The position numbers and the translations under genes are program-made. From Streptomyces sp. WAC 01529 (lineage in GTDB: Bacteria; Actinomycetota; Actinomycetes; Streptomycetales; Streptomycetaceae): a DNA stretch of 64,000 nt. The notes beneath the pieces are model-generated. The model was not told the origin of the DNA, made no database searches, and worked only from the letters and a program-made list of their open reading frames with translations. This document shows positions 41,336-49,107 of the stretch, piece after piece. Numbering within the stretch: the stretch's first letter is position 1; every line of letters starts with the position of its first letter. The DNA lies in the NCBI RefSeq assembly GCF_003945545.1, contig NZ_CP029617.1:5131001-5195000 (forward strand), given 5' to 3'.

Positions 41336-43180
41336 GTGGCGCGCGACATCGCGGCTCCCAGCACCCCGACCAACACCGTCCCGACCCGTCACAAGGAGCT
41401 TCTCGCCTGGGTCGAAGAGATCGCCGACCTGACGCAGCCGGACAGTGTGGTCTGGTGTGACGGCTCCGAGGCGGAGTACGAGCGCCTGTGCGAGGAGCTC
41501 GTCGCCAAGGGCACCTTCAAGAAGCTCGACCCGGTCAAGCGCCCGAACTCGTACTACGCGGCCTCCGACCCGACCGATGTCGCGCGCGTCGAGGACCGCA
41601 CCTTCATCTGCTCCGAGAAGGAGGAGGACGCGGGCCCGACCAACCACTGGAAGGCCCCCGCCGAGATGCGGGAGATCTTCCAGGGCGCCGATGGCGAGGG
41701 CGGCGTCTTCCGCGGTTCGATGAAGGGCCGCACGATGTACGTCGTGCCCTTCTGCATGGGCCCGGTCGGCTCGCCGCTGTCCGCGATCGGCGTCGAGATC
41801 ACCGACTCCGCGTACGTCGCCGTCTCCATGCGCACCATGACCCGGATGGGCCAGGCGGTCCTGGACGAGCTGGGCGAGGACGGTTTCTTCGTCAAGGCCG
41901 TCCACACGCTCGGCGCCCCGCTCGCCGACGGCGAGGCCGACGTGCCGTGGCCCTGCAACTCCACGAAGTACATCTCGCACTTCCCCGAGGACCGCGAGAT
42001 CTGGTCGTACGGCTCCGGCTACGGCGGCAACGCCCTGCTCGGCAAGAAGTGCTACGCCCTGCGCATCGCCTCCGTCATGGCGCGCGACGAGGGCTGGCTG
42101 GCCGAGCACATGCTGATCCTCAAGCTGACGCCTCCGCAGGGCGAGTCCAAGTACGTCGCCGCCGCGTTCCCCTCCGCCTGCGGCAAGACGAACCTCGCCA
42201 TGCTGGAGCCCACGATCTCCGGCTGGACCGTCGAGACGATCGGCGACGACATCGCCTGGATGCGCTTCGGCGAGGACGGCCGCCTCTACGCGATCAACCC
42301 CGAGGCCGGCTTCTTCGGCGTCGCGCCCGGCACCGGCGAGCACACCAACGCCAACGCGATGAAGACGCTGTGGGGCAACTCCGTCTTCACGAACGTGGCG
42401 CTCACCGACGACGGCGACGTCTGGTGGGAGGGCATGACCGAGGAGACCCCGGCCCACCTCACGGACTGGAAGGGCAACGACTGGACCCCCGAGTCCGGCA
42501 CCCCGGCCGCCCACCCGAACGCCCGCTTCACCACGCCCGCCTCCCAGTGCCCGATCATCGCGCCCGAGTGGGAGGACCCCAAGGGCGTGCCGATCTCGGC
42601 GATCCTCTTCGGCGGCCGCCGCGCCACGGCGGTCCCGCTGGTGACCGAGTCCTTCGACTGGCAGCACGGCGTCTTCCTCGGTGCGAACGTGGCCTCCGAG
42701 AAGACCGCCGCCGCCGAGGGCAAGGTCGGCGAGCTGCGCCGCGACCCGTTCGCCATGCTGCCGTTCTGCGGCTACAACATGGGCGACTACATGGCGCACT
42801 GGGTGAAGGTGGGGGCCGACAAGGACCAGTCCAAGCTGCCGAAGATCTACTACGTGAACTGGTTCCGGAAGAACGCGGACGGCAAGTTCGTGTGGCCCGG
42901 CTTCGGTGAGAACTCCCGCGTCCTGAAGTGGATCGTGGAGCGCCTCGACGGGAAGGCCGAGGGCGTCGAGACCCCCATCGGCGTCCTGCCGACGGTGAAC
43001 GCGCTCGACACCGACGGCCTCGAACTGGCCGACGCGGACCTGGAGTTCCTGCTCACGGTCGACAAGGAGGCCTGGCGCGAGGAGGCCGCCCTGATCCCCG
43101 AGCACCTCAACACCTTCGGCGACCACGCGCCCAAGGAGCTGTGGGACGAGTACCGCGCGCTGGTGGAGCGCCTCGACTGA
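41336..43180 (+). CDS. pckG: Phosphoenolpyruvate carboxykinase (GTP)
   Basis: Interconverts oxaloacetate and PEP with GTP, the gluconeogenic entry point. 614 residues with the GTP-class signature: FPSACGKTNLAM (P-loop and reactive Cys, near residue 281), the PEP-binding RSMKGR-type FRGSMKGRTMYVVPF region, and NWFRKNADGKFVWPGFGENSRV. The GTG at 41336 follows AGGAG by 5 nt. The 279-bp upstream gap holds the 11-bp repeats and probably a promoter with a long leader. Monocistronic. Confidence 0.97.
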   Translation: MARDIAAPSTPTNTVPTRHKELLAWVEEIADLTQPDSVVWCDGSEAEYERLCEELVAKGTFKKLDPVKRPNSYYAASDPTDVARVEDRTFICSEKEEDAGPTNHWKAPAEMREIFQGADGEGGVFRGSMKGRTMYVVPFCMGPVGSPLSAIGVEITDSAYVAVSMRTMTRMGQAVLDELGEDGFFVKAVHTLGAPLADGEADVPWPCNSTKYISHFPEDREIWSYGSGYGGNALLGKKCYALRIASVMARDEGWLAEHMLILKLTPPQGESKYVAAAFPSACGKTNLAMLEPTISGWTVETIGDDIAWMRFGEDGRLYAINPEAGFFGVAPGTGEHTNANAMKTLWGNSVFTNVALTDDGDVWWEGMTEETPAHLTDWKGNDWTPESGTPAAHPNARFTTPASQCPIIAPEWEDPKGVPISAILFGGRRATAVPLVTESFDWQHGVFLGANVASEKTAAAEGKVGELRRDPFAMLPFCGYNMGDYMAHWVKVGADKDQSKLPKIYYVNWFRKNADGKFVWPGFGENSRVLKWIVERLDGKAEGVETPIGVLPTVNALDTDGLELADADLEFLLTVDKEAWREEAALIPEHLNTFGDHAPKELWDEYRALVERLD

Positions 43181-43255
43181 CGTCCCGCGCCGCTCTGGCC
43201 CACGGGGTTTGGTGGCACCCGGTCCGCGGCCTCACCGGCCGCGGACCGGGGCCGA

Positions 43256-43666
43256 TCAGGAGGCGCCGACCAGGCGCGTGGCGGCCGCGTGGGCGTCCAT
43301 GCGCTCGGCGGCGAGGATCGCCGCCGCGGTGTCGGCGCGGGAGGCCGCCACGACCAGGGCGCGGCCCGCGAGGGCGTGGGCGCGCTGGTGCAGGGCGGCC
43401 AGGTGCGGTTCGTGGATGGCGGCGGCCACGGAGGAGCGCGCGGGCTCCTCGCCGCGGCGCAGCCGCGCCACCTGGACGGCCAGCCGCTCGGCGGCGGTGT
43501 CCAGCTCCGCGCTCGGGGCCAGGGCGCGCAGCTCGTCGGTGACGGCGAGGAGCGCCGCGAGGTGCCCGGCGAGCTGGATGTCCAGCTCTTCCTCGCGGGA
43601 GCGGTGCGGGAAGCTCGCGTCGTCGGCCATCGAGTGGACCGACTTGGTGCGGATCGGCTCGTACAT
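43256..43666 (-). CDS. SCO4983-family hypothetical protein
   Basis: 136 residues, almost entirely alpha-helical with Ala/Arg/His-rich helices; N-terminus MYEPIRTKSVHSMAD. It belongs to a short actinomycete family known only as SCO4983-like. No catalytic motif, signal or membrane segment. ATG 43666 follows GGAGG. A short A/T-rich dyad at 43702 lies in its promoter. Confidence 0.75.
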   Translation of the reverse strand: MYEPIRTKSVHSMADDASFPHRSREEELDIQLAGHLAALLAVTDELRALAPSAELDTAAERLAVQVARLRRGEEPARSSVAAAIHEPHLAALHQRAHALAGRALVVAASRADTAAAILAAERMDAHAAATRLVGAS

Positions 43667-43701
43667 GGGTGGCCTCCAAGCGGTATGGGGACCATCCTAT
43701 C

Positions 43702-43716
43702 TTAGATTCCGTCTAA
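43702..43716 (-). promoter_or_regulatory. TTAGA-N5-TCTAA dyad in the promoter of the 43666 gene
   Basis: Perfect 5-bp arms around TTCCG, nearly extended to CTTAGA/TCTAAAG, in a notably A/T-rich 15 bp. On the minus strand a TAGGAT hexamer (43694-43699) follows directly and could be the -10, so a bound repressor would overlap the promoter. Confidence 0.5.
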
Positions 43717-43762
43717 AGTTGAGCGCGGTCCGGGCGGGCCTGTCGCCCTCGGCCCGGACCCG

Positions 43763-44974
43763 TCAGGGCTGGCTGTAGCCGTCCAGGAAATTGCCGATCC
43801 GGGTGATGGCCTCCGTGAGGTCCGTCGCCGTGGGCAGCGTCACCACGCGGAAATGATCGGGCTCGGTCCAGTTGAAGCCAGTACCATGCACGACCATGAT
43901 CTTCTCGGCGCGCAGCAGATCGAGGACCATCTGCCGGTCGTCCTTGATCTTGAAGACCTTCGGATCGAGCCGCGGGAAGAGATACAGCGACCCCTTCGGC
44001 TTCACACAGCTCACGCCGGGGATCTGCGTCAACAGGTCGTACGCGATGTCGCGCTGCTCCAGGAGCCGCCCGCCGGGCAGCACCAGGTCGTTGATCGTCT
44101 GGCGCCCGCTCAGCGCGGCGACGACGCCGTGCTGGCCCGGCATGTTCGCGCACAGGCGCATATTGGCCAGGATCGTCAGGCCCTCGATGTACGAGGTCGC
44201 GTGTGCCTTGGGCCCCGAGACCGCCATCCAGCCGACGCGGTAGCCCGCCACGCGATAGGCCTTCGACATGCCGTTGAAGGTGAGGGTCAGCAGGTCGGGG
44301 GCGATGGCGGAGGTCGGGGTGTGCGTCACACCGTCATAGAGGATCTTGTCGTAGATCTCGTCCGAGCAGACCAGGAGGTTGTGACGGCGCGCGATGTCGG
44401 TCAGGCCGCGGAGCATCTCGTCGCTGTAGACGGCGCCGGTCGGGTTGTTCGGATTGATGATCACGATCGCCTTGGTGCGGTCGGTCACCTTGCGCTCGAT
44501 GTCGGCGAGGTCCGGCATCCAGTCGGCCTGCTCGTCGCAGCGGTAGTGCACGGCGGTGCCGCCGGAGAGCGAGACGGCCGCGGTCCACAGCGGGTAGTCC
44601 GGTGCCGGTACGAGGACCTCGTCGCCGTCGTCGAGCAGGGCCTGCATGGCCATCACGATCAGCTCGGAGACGCCGTTGCCGATGAAGACGTGCTCGACGT
44701 CGGTCTCGATGCCGAGGGTCTGGTTGTGCATGACCACCGCGCGGCGGGCCGCGAGGAGGCCCTTCGCGTCGCCGTAGCCGTGCGCGTCGCCGACGTTGCG
44801 GAGGATGTCCTCCAGGATCTCGGTCGGGCACTCGAAGCCGAAGGCGGCGGGGTTGCCGGTGTTGAGCTTGAGGATGCGGTGGCCTGCCGCTTCCAGCCGC
44901 ATCGCCTCCTCAAGGACAGGGCCCCGGATCTCGTAACAGACGTTGGCGAGCTTCGTCGACTGGATGACCTGCAT
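43763..44974 (-). CDS. Alanine-type aminotransferase (AlaA-like)
   Basis: 403-residue class I/II aminotransferase. The Schiff-base lysine is Lys238 in FNGMSKAYRVAGYRVGW; NPNNPTGAVYS and VCSDEIYDKI give the usual PLP-binding Asn and Asp-x-x-Tyr. It matches actinobacterial AlaA/pyridoxal-dependent alanine transaminases, which form alanine from pyruvate and glutamate; substrate range is inference. ATG 44974 lacks a strong ribosome-binding site. Confidence 0.92.
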   Translation of the reverse strand: MQVIQSTKLANVCYEIRGPVLEEAMRLEAAGHRILKLNTGNPAAFGFECPTEILEDILRNVGDAHGYGDAKGLLAARRAVVMHNQTLGIETDVEHVFIGNGVSELIVMAMQALLDDGDEVLVPAPDYPLWTAAVSLSGGTAVHYRCDEQADWMPDLADIERKVTDRTKAIVIINPNNPTGAVYSDEMLRGLTDIARRHNLLVCSDEIYDKILYDGVTHTPTSAIAPDLLTLTFNGMSKAYRVAGYRVGWMAVSGPKAHATSYIEGLTILANMRLCANMPGQHGVVAALSGRQTINDLVLPGGRLLEQRDIAYDLLTQIPGVSCVKPKGSLYLFPRLDPKVFKIKDDRQMVLDLLRAEKIMVVHGTGFNWTEPDHFRVVTLPTATDLTEAITRIGNFLDGYSQP

Positions 44975-45072
44975 GGCGGCGAGCTTACGGGGTGTTCCGG
45001 CGGGCGGGGGAGCGGATTTCCCCGGGCGGTCCTCTGTGTGCGGGTCGGTGTGTGGCTGGTCGCGCGGTTCCC

Positions 45073-45088
45073 CGCGCCCCTTACGGGG
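45073..45088. terminator. CGCCCC-TTAC-GGGGCG hairpin, common Streptomyces intergenic unit
   Basis: Six-bp stem and 4-nt loop inside the GGTTCCCCGCGCCCC element frequent in streptomycete spacers. It lies in the 208-bp gap between divergent genes, so it may not terminate anything. Confidence 0.5.
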
Positions 45089-45182
45089 CGGGACAAGGCG
45101 GTCTTGTCCCTGCGGGGTCGAGGCCCAACAATGCGCATGACAAAACAACCGGACTGGACTGTCAGCGGAGGGGACCCCCCAC

Positions 45183-46037
45183 ATGAACAAGCCTCTCGTC
45201 GGTGCGTGTTTCGCCGTGCTCTTCCTGGGAGCGACGGCGGGGCCCGCGACGGCCGTCGGCCCTGAGACGTCCGTCGAGCCGAAGGTCAAGGCCGTCGACT
45301 TCGCCGGGACCGTGGCGCTCAGCAACTGTTCCGGAGCCGTCGTCCGCGTTCCCGGCTCGCAGTCGGGAGACCCCGCGTTCGTCCTGTCGAACGGCCACTG
45401 CCTGGAGAGCGGCTTCCCCGCGCCCGGCGAGGTCGTCGTCGACAAGCCCTCGTCGCGGAGCTTCACCCTGCTGAACGCCTCGGGCGGCCGCCTCGGGACG
45501 CTCAAGGCCAGCAAGATCGCGTACGCCACGATGACCGACACGGACATGTCGCTCTACCAGCTCACCAGCACCTACCGCGACATCGAGAGGAAGTACGGGA
45601 TCAAGGCGCGGGAGCTGAACGCGGCACGGCCCGAGCAGGGCCGGGCGATCACCGTCGCCTCCGGGTACTGGAAGAAGATGTACAAGTGCGGCGTCGACGG
45701 CTTCGCCTACCGCCTCAAGGAGGGGAGCTGGACCTGGAAGGACTCGGTCCGCTACACCCCCGCCTGCCAGACGATCGGCGGCACCTCGGGCTCCCCGGTG
45801 ATCGACGACGTGACCGGCAAGGTCATCGCGGTCCACAACACCGGCAACGACAGCGGCGGCCGGTGCACGGACAACAACCCCTGCGAGGTCGACGAGAACG
45901 GCAAGGTCACCGTGCGCGAAGGCATCAACTACGGCCAGCAGACCTACACGCTCGTGCCGTGCGTCGGCATCGGCAACAAGATCGACCTGGGCCGGCCCGG
46001 CTGCACGCTGCCGAAGCCGGTCGGGGGCCTTCGCTGA
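45183..46037 (+). CDS. Secreted trypsin-like serine protease
   Basis: 284 residues with a Sec signal peptide (cleavage near ATA, residue 24). Chymotrypsin-fold triad: His72 (SNGHCLE), Asp near 119-121 (TDTDMSLY) and Ser202 (GGTSGSPV). Six Cys in the mature chain, consistent with disulfides. The Ser motif GTSGS instead of GDSGG is common in bacterial V8/streptogrisin-like relatives. ATG 45183 follows GGAGGGG. Isolated gene. Confidence 0.9.
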   Translation: MNKPLVGACFAVLFLGATAGPATAVGPETSVEPKVKAVDFAGTVALSNCSGAVVRVPGSQSGDPAFVLSNGHCLESGFPAPGEVVVDKPSSRSFTLLNASGGRLGTLKASKIAYATMTDTDMSLYQLTSTYRDIERKYGIKARELNAARPEQGRAITVASGYWKKMYKCGVDGFAYRLKEGSWTWKDSVRYTPACQTIGGTSGSPVIDDVTGKVIAVHNTGNDSGGRCTDNNPCEVDENGKVTVREGINYGQQTYTLVPCVGIGNKIDLGRPGCTLPKPVGGLR

Positions 46038-46052
46038 CCCCCGAGAACGGTT

Positions 46053-46099
46053 CGGGCGCCGTCCGGCCGCCCCGCGCGGGGGGGCGTGGACGGCGCCCG
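46053..46099. terminator. Convergent hairpin terminator
   Basis: CGGGCGCCGTCC and GGACGGCGCCCG form a perfect 12-bp stem between the protease gene and the DUF2267 gene; inner bases CCGCCCCGCGCGGGG can stack further. Confidence 0.88.
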
Positions 46100-46111
46100 T
46101 GTGTCACGTCC

Positions 46112-46510
46112 TCAGGCCGCCGGCGCCAGCTCGGCCCTGCCGAACAGCAGGGCGTAGCCCGGCGGCAGGAGGCTCAGCAGGCGGTCGACGAGCTGCTCGT
46201 CGACCGCCCGCGCCAGGGTGGTCAGGACGGAGCTGACGTCCCATCGGGCGGTGGCCGGCGTGGCGCCGTCGAGCCGCAGCGCCACGCTCTCGACGAACTC
46301 CGGTGCCGTGAGCCGCCGCGTCACGGGCACCTCGTCCGCGATCACCTTCGCGGCCTCGACCGGCAACTGGCTCGCCAGGTCGACGCGTTCGTCCCCGACG
46401 ACGTGGCCGCCGAGGGCGGACAGGACGGCGCGCGTCACGCGCTCCGCCTCCGCCGCGGTGGCGTACTGGCCGGACTCCCTTACCGCCGCGATGAGTTCGC
46501 TCCATCTCAT
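46112..46510 (-). CDS. DUF2267 protein
   Basis: 132 residues, all helical, beginning MRWSELIAAVRESGQYATAAEA and with the family block LSALGGHVVGDERVDLASQLP. DUF2267 proteins are small stress-associated cytoplasmic proteins of unknown activity, often near Hsp20 genes, as here. The ATG follows AGGAG. Located 55 bp downstream of the Hsp20 gene on the same strand, so likely co-transcribed. Confidence 0.85.
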   Translation of the reverse strand: MRWSELIAAVRESGQYATAAEAERVTRAVLSALGGHVVGDERVDLASQLPVEAAKVIADEVPVTRRLTAPEFVESVALRLDGATPATARWDVSSVLTTLARAVDEQLVDRLLSLLPPGYALLFGRAELAPAA

Positions 46511-46565
46511 CGAGTCGTTCTCCTCCGTTTCGTGTGGTCGACCGCCGTTTCCGTCCCGTCGGCCG

Positions 46566-46991
46566 TCAGCCGCTGATCTGCCTGCGTCCGCTTCCGCCGC
46601 CGCTGATCTGGATCTTGCGCGGCTTCGCCTGCTCGGCCACCGGGATGCGCAGCGTCAGGACACCCGCGTCGTACGAGGCGTCGATCCGCTCGGTGTCCAG
46701 GGTGTCGCCGAGGAACAGCTGGCGGGAGAAGGTGCCGGTGGGGCGCTCGGCCGCGATCATCTCCACGCCCTCGGGGGCGGGGGAGCGGCGCTCGGCCCGT
46801 ACGTTCAGCACGTGGCGTTCCACGTCCAGGTCGATCGACTCCGGGTCGACGCCCGGCAGATCGAAGTGGACCACGAAGTCGTCGCCCTCGCGGTAGGCGT
46901 CCATCTGCATTCCGGCCGGACGCGCGCTGTTGAAGACCTGCTGGGCGAGACGGTCGAACTCGCGGAACGGGTCGGTGCGCATGAGCATCAC
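46566..46991 (-). CDS. Small heat-shock protein, Hsp20/alpha-crystallin
   Basis: 141 residues. The alpha-crystallin domain runs from DDFVVHFDLPGVDPESIDLDVE to the second strand pair, with the AGVLTLRIPV signature and the IxI-type tail KIQIS. It prevents aggregation of unfolded proteins. GTG 46991 and ATG 46988 are both served by GGGAG on the minus strand. A good vegetative promoter lies upstream; no CIRCE or HAIR element was seen. Confidence 0.93.
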   Translation of the reverse strand: MMLMRTDPFREFDRLAQQVFNSARPAGMQMDAYREGDDFVVHFDLPGVDPESIDLDVERHVLNVRAERRSPAPEGVEMIAAERPTGTFSRQLFLGDTLDTERIDASYDAGVLTLRIPVAEQAKPRKIQISGGGSGRRQISG

Positions 46992-47038
46992 GGGTCACTC
47001 CCTTCCTCAGGTGCTGGGTGCGATGCCCTACGTTTTTC

Positions 47039-47067
47039 TATATAGCCCGAAGGAAGAAAATTGACAA
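47039..47067 (-). promoter_or_regulatory. Vegetative-type promoter of the Hsp20 gene
   Basis: On the minus strand TTGTCA, a 17-bp spacer and TATATA, close to the consensus for the housekeeping sigma factor and unusual in such GC-rich DNA. The transcript would start about 40 nt before the Hsp20 start codon. Confidence 0.75.
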
Positions 47068-47137
47068 GGCCGGACTCAGGTCTGGTTCCGGACGCCCGTC
47101 GTGGCGCGGCGCGGGGCCAGACCTGAGTCCGGGGCGG

Positions 47138-47515
47138 TCAGTGATCGGAGTAGCTGAGGTCCCCCACGGTCCAGGCGCTCACGTCCTGGATCGGGATGCG
47201 GTACATCCCGCCCGTCTCCGGCAGGGCCACGCTGCCCTGAAGGATCCGGGCCAGGTGGAAGTGCAGGTGGGTGGGGGGCGTGGCGTCCCGCGGCGGAGCG
47301 GCAGAGGTTCCGTCGGCCTCGAACACGGAGGCGAACGGACCCAGCTGGTCGGAATCCTTGAGGACTTCGGCGACGCGTCGGCGCCACAGGGATTCGGGGG
47401 CCAGCCGTCCGGTGATGACGGCACCGGCCACGACCACGGTGAGGGACATCTGATTGCTGTGCTCGGACTCCACCAGGGTGGCGATGTCTACGAGCAGTTC
47501 GTCAGGCTTCGACAT
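47138..47515 (-). CDS. Hypothetical protein, possibly GvpU-like
   Basis: 125 residues of mixed strand/helix without signal or membrane segment: VDIATLVESEHSNQMSLTVVVAGAVITGRL at the N-terminus and THLHFHLARILQGSVALPETG near the middle. The layout resembles proteins annotated as GvpU, but no other gas-vesicle gene is nearby, so that label may be meaningless. ATG 47515. Confidence 0.65.
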   Translation of the reverse strand: MSKPDELLVDIATLVESEHSNQMSLTVVVAGAVITGRLAPESLWRRRVAEVLKDSDQLGPFASVFEADGTSAAPPRDATPPTHLHFHLARILQGSVALPETGGMYRIPIQDVSAWTVGDLSYSDH

Positions 47516-47962
47516 GACTGGTGAGCCTACCGAGGGGAGGGGGCGTGTGGGTGCCCCGATCCCTCCTCCTCCGCTCCCGAAAATCTATCGCGGCTGGAGT
47601 AGACATGCGTGACCACCGTTGTTAGAGTTCCTGGTGTAGTCAGAGACTTGCAGCAAGGCGTTCTCTCCGGACGTCCGGCAAGCCCCGTACGACAAGACCC
47701 GTTCAGAAAGCCCCGTTCAGCAAGAGAGGAGTGGACGCCATCAGGATCGCCTGGGCGAGTTCGTCATCGCCCGGGTACCGCAGACCCCGGATTGGAAGGT
47801 GGTCCCCGGTCACGCATCCGCGATCCCCGCATCCCCGCCCCTCCGGGCGGCCGTGCGGAAACAGATAGCCGGCACACGCGGCCGGTAGATGGTGTTGAAA
47901 CCCCTCGGGGCCTGGTGCCGCTACGGCACCAGGCCCCTCGACGCGTTCCAGAAAAGGTGCAA
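47516..47962 (+). promoter_or_regulatory. Long structured leader of the MerR-type gene
   Basis: A 447-bp stretch with no convincing gene. Two hairpins stand out: CCTGGGCGA/TCGCCCGGG (47750-47775) and a perfect 13-bp GGGGCCTGGTGCC/GGCACCAGGCCCC with 5-nt loop (47907-47937) that ends only 25 nt before the ATG. The latter is terminator-strength, so the leader may be an attenuator or an independent small RNA. Confidence 0.5.
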
Positions 47963-48310
47963 ATGCCCCCAGAGACCCTGACGCAAGGCCCCGACCGGTT
48001 CGACGACGAGGATTACCCCGCCTACACGATGGGCCGGGCCGCCGAGATGATCGGCGCCACGCCCGGCTTCCTCCGCGCGGTCGGCGAGGCCCGCCTGATC
48101 ACCCCGCTGCGCTCCGAGGGCGGCCACCGCCGCTACTCGCGCTACCAGCTGCGCGTCGCCGCGCGCGCCCGCGAACTCGTCGACCAGGGCACGCCGATCG
48201 AGGCCGCCTGCCGCATCGTCATCCTGGAGGACCAGCTGGAGGACGCGCTGCGCCTCAACGAACAGCTGCGCCGCTCCCCGGTCGGTTCCGAGGGGGCGCC
48301 GTCGTCCTGA
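47963..48310 (+). CDS. MerR-type DNA-binding protein
   Basis: 115 residues. The MerR winged helix starts at YTMGRAAEMIGATPGFLRAV and continues LITPLRSEGGHRRYSRYQL, followed by a coiled-coil dimerisation helix (RIVILEDQLEDALRLNEQL). There is no C-terminal effector domain or Cys, like HspR-type short MerR proteins. AAAAGG precedes ATG 47963. It lies just upstream of the cold-shock gene. Confidence 0.85.
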   Translation: MPPETLTQGPDRFDDEDYPAYTMGRAAEMIGATPGFLRAVGEARLITPLRSEGGHRRYSRYQLRVAARARELVDQGTPIEAACRIVILEDQLEDALRLNEQLRRSPVGSEGAPSS

Positions 48311-48629
48311 GGGCGCCGCCGACGAAACGCTGCGTCTGACGGCGCCAGATATCTGTGACGGCAAATGCAGAATTTCGCGTGATGCGCGATGAGGGTTTAT
48401 CGGCCGACCGGCTGAACGATAAAGAAACCCCTGCGCCGCCGGCGACGGCATGCTACTGTCGTTACCAGTTGCAGTTGTGGTTCCCAAGAGACTTCAAGTG
48501 CTCAGTCGACGTTATGGTGTCGGCGGGGCACTTTGTATTGCCGGTCATTACCGGACGGGGTAATCATTGCGGCGACGCGGAGTTCGCACAGTGTGGACTC
48601 CACGGGCACTGCCCCGAAGGAGATATGAC
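48311..48629 (+). other. Leader region of the cold-shock gene
   Basis: 319 bp without a gene, more A/T-rich than its surroundings. It contains ATTACC-ggacgg-GGTAAT (48547-48564), a 6-bp dyad about 65 nt before the start. Long structured 5' UTRs are characteristic of cold-shock mRNAs, so most of it is probably transcribed. Confidence 0.5.
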
Positions 48630-48833
48630 ATGGCTACTGGCACCGTGAAGTGGTTCAACGCGGAAAAGGGCTTCGGCTTCATCGAGCAGGACGGCGGCGG
48701 CGCCGACGTCTTCGCTCACTACTCGAACATCGCCACCCAGGGCTTCCGCGAGCTGCAGGAGGGCCAGAAGGTGACCTTCGACGTCACGCAGGGCCAGAAG
48801 GGCCCGCAGGCCGAGAACATCGTTCCCGCCTGA
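48630..48833 (+). CDS. Cold-shock domain protein (CspA family)
   Basis: 67 residues, a single OB-fold cold-shock domain that binds single-stranded RNA/DNA and melts structure. RNP-1 (KGFGFIEQ) and RNP-2 (VFAHYS) are both present after MATGTVKWFNAEKG. ATG 48630 follows AAGGAG by 8 nt. It ends at a strong terminator and is followed by a DEAD-box helicase, a typical cold-response partner. Confidence 0.97.
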   Translation: MATGTVKWFNAEKGFGFIEQDGGGADVFAHYSNIATQGFRELQEGQKVTFDVTQGQKGPQAENIVPA

Positions 48834-48851
48834 CGCTGACGCGCACTTCGT

Positions 48852-48896
48852 AGCTGGGGCCCGCACCTTGGGTGCGGGCCCCAGCTCGTTTTGTTT
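48852..48896 (+). terminator. Rho-independent terminator after the cold-shock gene
   Basis: A perfect 16-bp stem (AGCTGGGGCCCGCACC and complement) with a 3-nt loop followed by CGTTTTGTTT, one of the few U-tailed terminators in the window. Confidence 0.95.
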
Positions 48897-49046
48897 CCGG
48901 GGAAACGCTCCCCGATGATCCGACGCAACACCCAGACACCCCGGTGAATCCGCCCCGGAGCGTGTCCTCTTCTTGACCGGCCGCTCTCGGACGAATTCCG
49001 GCGGCCGGAATTATGTTTCATTTTTCCCGGCCGTTCCTGCAATTCT

Positions 49047-49097
49047 CGACACCGTCACGGTGTCGGTATGAATTCCTCGATACGCGCCGCATCGAGG
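49047..49097 (+). promoter_or_regulatory. Dyad and ribosome-binding-site hairpin before the helicase gene
   Basis: CGACACCGT-C-ACGGTGTCG (49047-49065) is a perfect 19-bp dyad. CCTCGAT (49075-49081) can pair with ATCGAGG (49091-49097), whose GAGG is part of the helicase ribosome-binding site GAGGAAGG (49094-49101). The second hairpin could mask initiation. Confidence 0.55.
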
Positions 49098-49107
49098 AAG
49101 GTTCTTC

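Noticed and set aside
46992..47067. CIRCE or HspR (HAIR) operator in front of the Hsp20 gene
   Set aside because: Neither TTAGCACTC-type nor CTTGAGT-type repeats are present; only a vegetative promoter is seen.
47138..47515. Firm assignment as gas-vesicle protein GvpU
   Set aside because: No other gvp gene is in the window and the resemblance is only general layout; left as hypothetical.
47731..47868. A 45-codon open frame that could be a leader peptide for the MerR-type gene
   Set aside because: GAGAGGA abuts its GTG with no spacing and the product is Arg/Pro/Ser-rich low complexity; kept only as structured leader RNA.
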